Part shown: one piece after another, positions 6,225 through 9,846 of the stretch
How the letters are laid out: every line of letters starts with the position of its first letter
Numbering within the stretch: the stretch's first letter is position 1
NCBI GenBank assembly: GCA_003557085.1
Contig: PWPR01000166.1
Location: forward strand, 1 to 9,846
Length of the DNA stretch: 9,846 bases
Source: Clostridia bacterium
Lineage (GTDB): Bacteria; Bacillota; UBA994; PWPR01
Reading direction: 5' to 3'
Translations under genes and position numbers: made by a program
The notes under the pieces: model-generated
Seen by the model: the letters and a program-made list of their open reading frames with translations, nothing else
What the model was told of the DNA's origin: nothing
Databases searched by the model: none

Positions 6225-7173
6225 TATTCAAGAATTTAGCAAAGAAATTAAAAAAGGCAATAAGAGATTTATAGCAAAAGCTATTACTCTTATTGAAAAT
6301 GAAGATAAGCAAGCTACAGAGCTCATTAATAGTCTTTATGAGTTTTGTGGTAATGCTAAAACTATTGGAATTACTGGACCTCCAGGAGCTGGTAAGAGTA
6401 CATTAGTAGGGGAGCTAGTAAAACATATCAGGTCACTAGACAAAACATGTGGCTTAATTTTAGTAGATCCTAGTAGCCCATTTACTGGTGGAGCTATTTT
6501 GGGTGATAGAATTAGAATGCCTGAATTAACAAATGATTCAGGTGTTTTTATAAGGTCTATGGGTACTAGAGGTAGTTTAGGTGGCCTAGCAAAAGCAACT
6601 AGAGATTCAGTTAAAATTTTAGATGCATCTGGCTACGATTATGTTATAATAGAAACCGTTGGCATTGGACAGGCAGAAACTGACATAGTACAGACAGCTG
6701 ACGCTGTAGTTGTTGTTTCAGTTCCAGGATTAGGAGATCATATTCAAACCCTAAAAGCTGGGATAATGGAGATTGCTGATTTATTTGTTGTAAATAAAGC
6801 TGATAAAGACGGTGCTCCTAAAACAGCACGAGAGTTAAGACTTATGATTGAAATGAGTAATTATGCTGTGGAAGAAAGACCTCCAGTCTTGCTAACCGAT
6901 GCATTGTCTGGCACGGGAATACCTGAATTGTTCACTAAAATAGAAGCTTTTATTGAGAATAATTTAAAAAGCGGTAAATTCGAGTCTAGACGAAAAGAAC
7001 AGTTACTTTTTGAAATCCAAGACATTTTGGATTATAATGTGAAAAAATATATTAAGACTAAAATTGATAAGGATTTCTACAAAAGTAAAGTAGAAGAAAT
7101 TTTTAATCGTGAAACTACCCCATATGTTGTAACAGAAGAATTATTCAACATATTATTAAATAAAGGAGAATAA
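6217..7173 (+). CDS. meaB: MeaB/ArgK-type G-protein chaperone of methylmalonyl-CoA mutase
   Basis: This is a SIMIBI-class GTPase that loads and protects adenosylcobalamin on methylmalonyl-CoA mutase (the MMAA homologue); it acts in the cytoplasm on the two preceding gene products. In 318 residues it shows Walker A GPPGAGKST at 54-62, the DPSSPFTGGAILGDRIRM stretch at 84-101 (base and switch region), ETVGIGQAE at 146-154 (Walker B/switch) and the guanine-specificity motif NKAD at 193-196. A helical C-terminal dimerisation arm starts after about residue 260. Older annotations call this family LAO/AO transport ATPase or ArgK; the context settles it as MeaB. The ATG lies within the end of mcmA2 (ATGAATAA), with no recognisable ribosome site in the preceding AT-rich bases, so translation probably depends on ribosomes finishing mcmA2. 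Confidence 0.93.
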   Translation: MNNIQEFSKEIKKGNKRFIAKAITLIENEDKQATELINSLYEFCGNAKTIGITGPPGAGKSTLVGELVKHIRSLDKTCGLILVDPSSPFTGGAILGDRIRMPELTNDSGVFIRSMGTRGSLGGLAKATRDSVKILDASGYDYVIIETVGIGQAETDIVQTADAVVVVSVPGLGDHIQTLKAGIMEIADLFVVNKADKDGAPKTARELRLMIEMSNYAVEERPPVLLTDALSGTGIPELFTKIEAFIENNLKSGKFESRRKEQLLFEIQDILDYNVKKYIKTKIDKDFYKSKVEEIFNRETTPYVVTEELFNILLNKGE

Positions 7174-7176
7174 CCA

Positions 7177-7581
7177 ATGTTAGATAAAATTGATCATCTA
7201 GGTGTTGCAGTTAAAAGCATTGATCAAGCATTAGAGTTTTATCGCGATGTTTTAGGTGTAGAACCTACTGGCATGGAAGAGGTTCCTAGCCAGAAAGTAA
7301 AAGTTTGCTTCTTACCAGTTGGTGAAAGTAATATTGAATTACTAGAACCAACTTCAGAAGATAGTGCTATTGCTAAGCATATTGAGAAAAGAGGAGAAGG
7401 TATTGCTCATTTAGCTTTTAAGGTAGATGATATCGAAGAAGCTCTTGCAACTCTTAAGGCAAAAGGAGTTAGATTAATCAATGAAACTCCTCAACCAGGA
7501 GCACATGGAGCAAAGATAGCATTCATTCACCCAAAAGCAAGTAATGGCATTTTAATAGAGTTGTGTGAGCGCAACGAATAA
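7177..7581 (+). CDS. mce: Methylmalonyl-CoA epimerase
   Basis: This enzyme interconverts (R)- and (S)-methylmalonyl-CoA, linking the mutase to the decarboxylase, which use opposite epimers. The 134-residue protein is a two-module vicinal-oxygen-chelate fold. The first module opens with DHLGVAV (His7) and closes with NIELLEP (Glu54); the second has GIAHLAF (His78) and closes with LIEL (Glu128). Those four side chains match the family's divalent-metal ligand positions, with Glu54 where the Propionibacterium enzyme has Gln. The phrase HGAKIAFIHPKASNGILIEL is typical of bacterial epimerases rather than glyoxalases. The start is set by AAAGGAG at 7162-7168, three bases after the meaB stop, and mmdA begins 12 bases downstream. 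Confidence 0.93.
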   Translation: MLDKIDHLGVAVKSIDQALEFYRDVLGVEPTGMEEVPSQKVKVCFLPVGESNIELLEPTSEDSAIAKHIEKRGEGIAHLAFKVDDIEEALATLKAKGVRLINETPQPGAHGAKIAFIHPKASNGILIELCERNE

Positions 7582-7593
7582 GGAGGAGTAGGA

Positions 7594-9138
7594 ATGGAGC
7601 ACGTTATTGAAGAACTGAAACAGAAGAAGCAGAAAGTAGTGCAAGGTGGCGGTGAAAAAAGAGTAGCTGCACAGCATTCTAAAGGTAAAATGACTGCAAG
7701 AGAAAGATTAGAAATTTTACTAGATGAAGGTAGCTTCATTGAAGTTGGAATGTTTGTCAAGCATCGTTGTACTGACTTTGGAATGGATGAAGTTGATGCT
7801 CCAGGAGAAGGTGTAATAACTGGGTATGGAACAATTAATGGTAGACTAGTCTATGTGTTTGCACAAGACTTTACTGTAATTGCTGGTACTCTTGGCGAGA
7901 TGCATGCTAAAAAGATAACAAATATTATGGATCTTGCTGTAAAAAATGGTGCACCTTTAATTGGAATCAACGATTCAGGTGGTGCAAGAATTCAAGAGGG
8001 AGTAGATGCTCTTAATGGTTATGGAGAAATATTCTTCCGTAATACTATGGCATCAGGAGTAATTCCCCAAATATCTGTGATTTTAGGTCCTTGCGCTGGT
8101 GGTGCAGTCTATTCGCCTGCATTAACAGATTTTGTATTTATGTCAAAGACAACTTCACAGATGTTTATTACAGGACCTCAAGTTATTAAAGCAGTTACTG
8201 GTGAAGAAGTTTCTGCAGATGAGCTTGGTGGTGGAGAAGTTCACAATGCAAAAAGTGGTGTATCACATTTCTTAGGAGAAGATGAGAAAGATACATTACT
8301 TAAAGTAAGAGATTTAGTAGACTTCTTACCTCAAAACAATATGGAAGAAGCGCCTATTGTTGAAACAGGTGATGAAGCATGGAGAACAAATGACAGCTTA
8401 ATAGATATAGTTCCATTAAATCCTAATAAAGGCTATGATGTTAGAAATGTAATTTCTGAAGTAGTAGATAATGGAGACTTCTTAGAAGTACATGAACACT
8501 ACTCGAAAAATATAGTAGTAGGATTTGCTAAAATTAACGGCAGACCGATAGGTATTGTAGGAAACAACCCTATGGTTCTAGCTGGATGTTTAGATATAGA
8601 TGCTTCTGATAAAGGATCTCGTTTTATTAGATTCTGTGATGCATTTAACATTCCTTTAGTTACATTTGTTGACGTACCAGGGTATCTGCCAGGTGTTAGT
8701 CAAGAGTATGGTGGGATAATTAGACATGGAGCAAAACTATTATATGCTTATTCTGAAGCTACAGTTCCTAAGATTTCTGTAATTGTAAGAAAAGCTTATG
8801 GTGGTGCATATTTAGCTATGAACTCTAAGGCTCTTGGAGCTGACTTAGTATATGCTTGGCCTAATGCTGAAATTGCTGTAATGGGACCATCAGGAGCAGC
8901 AAATATTATCTTTAGAAAAGAAATTGCAGCTGCAGATAATCCACCAGAGAAGCGCCAAGAGAAAATTGCGGAGTACAGTGAAAAATTCGCAAATCCTTAT
9001 GTTGCAGCTTCACGTGGATTAATTGATGATGTTATAGATCCTAGACAAACAAGAATCAGCCTTATCAATGCTTTAGAATCTTGCGCTACTAAGCGTGAAA
9101 ATAGATTCACTAAAAAGCATGGTAATATTCCTGTATAG
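7594..9138 (+). CDS. mmdA: Methylmalonyl-CoA decarboxylase, alpha (carboxyltransferase) subunit
   Basis: This subunit transfers the carboxyl group between methylmalonyl-CoA and biotin on the carrier protein, giving propionyl-CoA. The 514-residue length and the two crotonase-like halves match the MmdA/PccB/transcarboxylase-12S family. The N-terminal half carries SGGARIQEGV at 128-137 and the CoA-side GPCAGGAVYSPALTDF at 165-180. The C-terminal half carries DVPGYLPG at 360-367, KAYGGAYLAM at 400-409 and AEIAVMGPSGAANIIFRKE at 425-443. Leu407 lies where propionyl-CoA carboxylases of the actinomycete type have Asp; MmdA and 12S proteins have Ile or Leu there. No biotin carboxylase gene is in the operon, while a membrane-anchor gene and a biotin carrier follow, so a decarboxylase is favoured over propionyl-CoA carboxylase. 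A strong AGGAGGAG at 7581-7588 sets the start. Confidence 0.9.
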   Translation: MEHVIEELKQKKQKVVQGGGEKRVAAQHSKGKMTARERLEILLDEGSFIEVGMFVKHRCTDFGMDEVDAPGEGVITGYGTINGRLVYVFAQDFTVIAGTLGEMHAKKITNIMDLAVKNGAPLIGINDSGGARIQEGVDALNGYGEIFFRNTMASGVIPQISVILGPCAGGAVYSPALTDFVFMSKTTSQMFITGPQVIKAVTGEEVSADELGGGEVHNAKSGVSHFLGEDEKDTLLKVRDLVDFLPQNNMEEAPIVETGDEAWRTNDSLIDIVPLNPNKGYDVRNVISEVVDNGDFLEVHEHYSKNIVVGFAKINGRPIGIVGNNPMVLAGCLDIDASDKGSRFIRFCDAFNIPLVTFVDVPGYLPGVSQEYGGIIRHGAKLLYAYSEATVPKISVIVRKAYGGAYLAMNSKALGADLVYAWPNAEIAVMGPSGAANIIFRKEIAAADNPPEKRQEKIAEYSEKFANPYVAASRGLIDDVIDPRQTRISLINALESCATKRENRFTKKHGNIPV

Positions 9139-9150
9139 GAGACGATAAAT

Positions 9151-9507
9151 ATGGGTCAATTTGAATATGGTGCAATTGTTTTAGCTATTGGAATGACAGT
9201 TGTTATGACAGCGTTGATTTCTCTGTCAATTATTATGGGTTTAATGAAGAAAGTATTTTATAAAGACCCTGCAGCTAAGAATTCTGTTCCTCCGGTAGCA
9301 GATAATCCTATAGAAGAACCACAAGTAGAAGAAAAGCCTAAAAATAACGCTGCTATTATTGCTACAATCAGTGCTGCAGTAGCTGCTTATACTGGTCAAG
9401 AAGAACTTAATTTTAATATTATTTCTGTTAAAAGACTGGGAACTTCTAGATGGTATGAATCAGGTAAGCAAGCAGTAATACAATCTCAAGTATCTAATAA
9501 AATGTAA
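9151..9507 (+). CDS. mmdD: OadG/MmdD-like small membrane anchor (delta/gamma) subunit of the decarboxylase
   Basis: This is the small membrane subunit that holds the carboxyltransferase and carrier to the integral-membrane Na+-pumping beta subunit. In 118 residues there is one N-terminal membrane helix (about 7-31) followed by Lys33-Lys34, which points to a cytoplasmic C-terminus. A Pro/Glu/Lys-rich linker runs from about 38 to 66. Next comes the AAIIATISAAVAAYTG helix at 67-82, a hallmark of the OadG family, and a basic tail with NIISVKRL and SRWYESG. Sequence conservation in this family is low, so the call rests on architecture and position between carboxyltransferase and biotin carrier. 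AGGAGA at 9137-9142, overlapping the mmdA stop, serves the ATG. Its presence is the best local evidence for a membrane-bound pump rather than a soluble carboxylase. Confidence 0.85.
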   Translation: MGQFEYGAIVLAIGMTVVMTALISLSIIMGLMKKVFYKDPAAKNSVPPVADNPIEEPQVEEKPKNNAAIIATISAAVAAYTGQEELNFNIISVKRLGTSRWYESGKQAVIQSQVSNKM

Positions 9508-9513
9508 CTGATG

Positions 9514-9520
9514 AAGGGAG
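9514..9520 (+). promoter_or_regulatory. Ribosome binding site deciding the GTG start of the biotin carrier gene
   Basis: AAGGGAG ends eight bases before GTG 9529. Choosing the in-frame ATG at 9511 would put this site inside the coding region and leave the gene with no ribosome site, and it would add six residues absent from the usual family N-terminus. Confidence 0.75.
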
Positions 9521-9528
9521 AATTTAAC

Positions 9529-9846
9529 GTGCGCAAATTTAATATAACAGTAAATGGCGAAGTATACGAAGTTGAAGTAGAAGAATTAGGTGCTGATAAT
9601 CAGCCAGTAGCATCAACACCGCGTCCTGCAGCTAAGCCTGCAGCTAAAGCAGCTCCTGCACCAGCAGCAGCGCCAAAAGAAGAAAAGAAAGAAGCTCCTG
9701 GTGTGAAGCCAGCTTCAGTAGGCGCAGGAGAAACATCTGTTTCTTCACCAATGCCTGGTGTTGTTCTAGACGTAAAAGTTAGTGAAGGCGATTCTGTGTC
9801 AGCTAATGATGTTTTACTAGTATTAGAAGCAATGAAGATGGAAAAC
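9529..9846 (+). CDS. mmdC: Biotin carboxyl carrier protein of methylmalonyl-CoA decarboxylase (3' end beyond window)
   Basis: This is the carrier that takes CO2 from MmdA to the membrane decarboxylase on a biotinyl-lysine. The 106 visible residues show an N-terminal KFNITVNGEVYEVEVEEL strand segment, a flexible Ala/Pro/Lys linker (about 26-61), and the biotinyl domain beginning near SSPMPGVV at 72-79 and reaching EAMKMEN at 100-106, with Lys103 the predicted biotin site. The gene runs off the window three codons after that lysine; about 20-25 further residues are expected. A GTG start at 9529 is chosen because AAGGGAG (9514-9520) is eight bases ahead. An in-frame ATG at 9511 lies upstream of that ribosome site and has none of its own. 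The membrane beta subunit gene is expected next, but this cannot be seen. Confidence 0.92.
   Translation, partial: MRKFNITVNGEVYEVEVEELGADNQPVASTPRPAAKPAAKAAPAPAAAPKEEKKEAPGVKPASVGAGETSVSSPMPGVVLDVKVSEGDSVSANDVLLVLEAMKMEN
9625..9648 (+). repeat. 12-bp tandem repeat in the biotin-carrier linker
   Basis: CCTGCAGCTAAG is followed directly by CCTGCAGCTAAA, two 12-base units differing only in the last base, both coding Pro-Ala-Ala-Lys. They lie in the Ala/Pro-rich hinge, which is visibly richer in GC than the rest of the window. Such hinges tolerate repeat gain and loss. Confidence 0.7.

Noticed and set aside
6217..7173. LAO/AO (lysine-arginine-ornithine) transport ATPase ArgK
   Set aside because: This is an older name for the same family; the NKAD guanine motif and position right after the mutase subunits support MeaB.
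1149..7760. Open frames on the - strand (for example 1149-1337, 1663-1896, 2408-2674, 3449-3640, 5495-5941, 7527-7760) and a second + frame at 4807-5010
   Set aside because: All lie inside strongly supported genes, have no family motifs or convincing ribosome sites, and have the biased composition expected of shadow frames.
7594..9138. Propionyl-CoA carboxylase beta chain
   Set aside because: No biotin carboxylase is nearby, Leu407 replaces the PccB Asp, and an OadG-like anchor and separate carrier follow.
9151..9507. N-terminal hydrophobic segment as a secretion signal
   Set aside because: There is no cleavage-site pattern after the helix, and Lys33-Lys34 plus the OadG-type C-terminal helix fit a membrane anchor with a cytoplasmic tail.

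Overview
The window reads as AT-rich DNA from an anaerobic Firmicute (Clostridia-like). The grounds are strong AGGAGG-type ribosome binding sites, tightly packed co-oriented genes, ferredoxin-linked 2-oxoacid oxidation, and a decarboxylase of the sodium-pump type. The genus cannot be read from the sequence. All twelve genes are on the + strand. No RNA gene, mobile element or CRISPR array is visible.

Module 1 (about 31-4045) holds a four-subunit 2-oxoacid:ferredoxin oxidoreductase in the order korD-korA-korB-korC, with 1-8 base overlaps. A glutamate dehydrogenase gene follows after 19 bases, and the module closes with a strong hairpin at 4019-4045. Module 2 (about 4084 to past the window end) starts after the only real intergenic gap, which contains the hairpin, an inverted repeat and a candidate promoter. 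It encodes the catalytic subunit of a split methylmalonyl-CoA mutase, its separate B12-binding subunit, the MeaB-type GTPase chaperone, methylmalonyl-CoA epimerase, a biotin-dependent carboxyltransferase (MmdA type), an OadG/MmdD-like membrane anchor, and a biotin carrier protein cut by the window end just after its biotinylation lysine.

Together the genes spell out a nearly complete route. Glutamate goes to 2-oxoglutarate (GDH, reducing NAD(P)), then to succinyl-CoA (KOR, reducing ferredoxin), then (R)-methylmalonyl-CoA (B12 mutase, protected by MeaB), then (S)-methylmalonyl-CoA (epimerase), then propionyl-CoA + CO2 (decarboxylase, probably exporting Na+). Because KOR makes succinyl-CoA directly, no succinate-activating enzyme is needed on the way in. 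The best reading is glutamate fermentation to propionate. The route is known physiologically. What is notable here is that it is nearly complete in 10 kb and split into two modules by a structured intergenic region. The membrane beta subunit (mmdB), a propionyl-CoA thioester-conserving enzyme and ferredoxin reoxidation are not in view.
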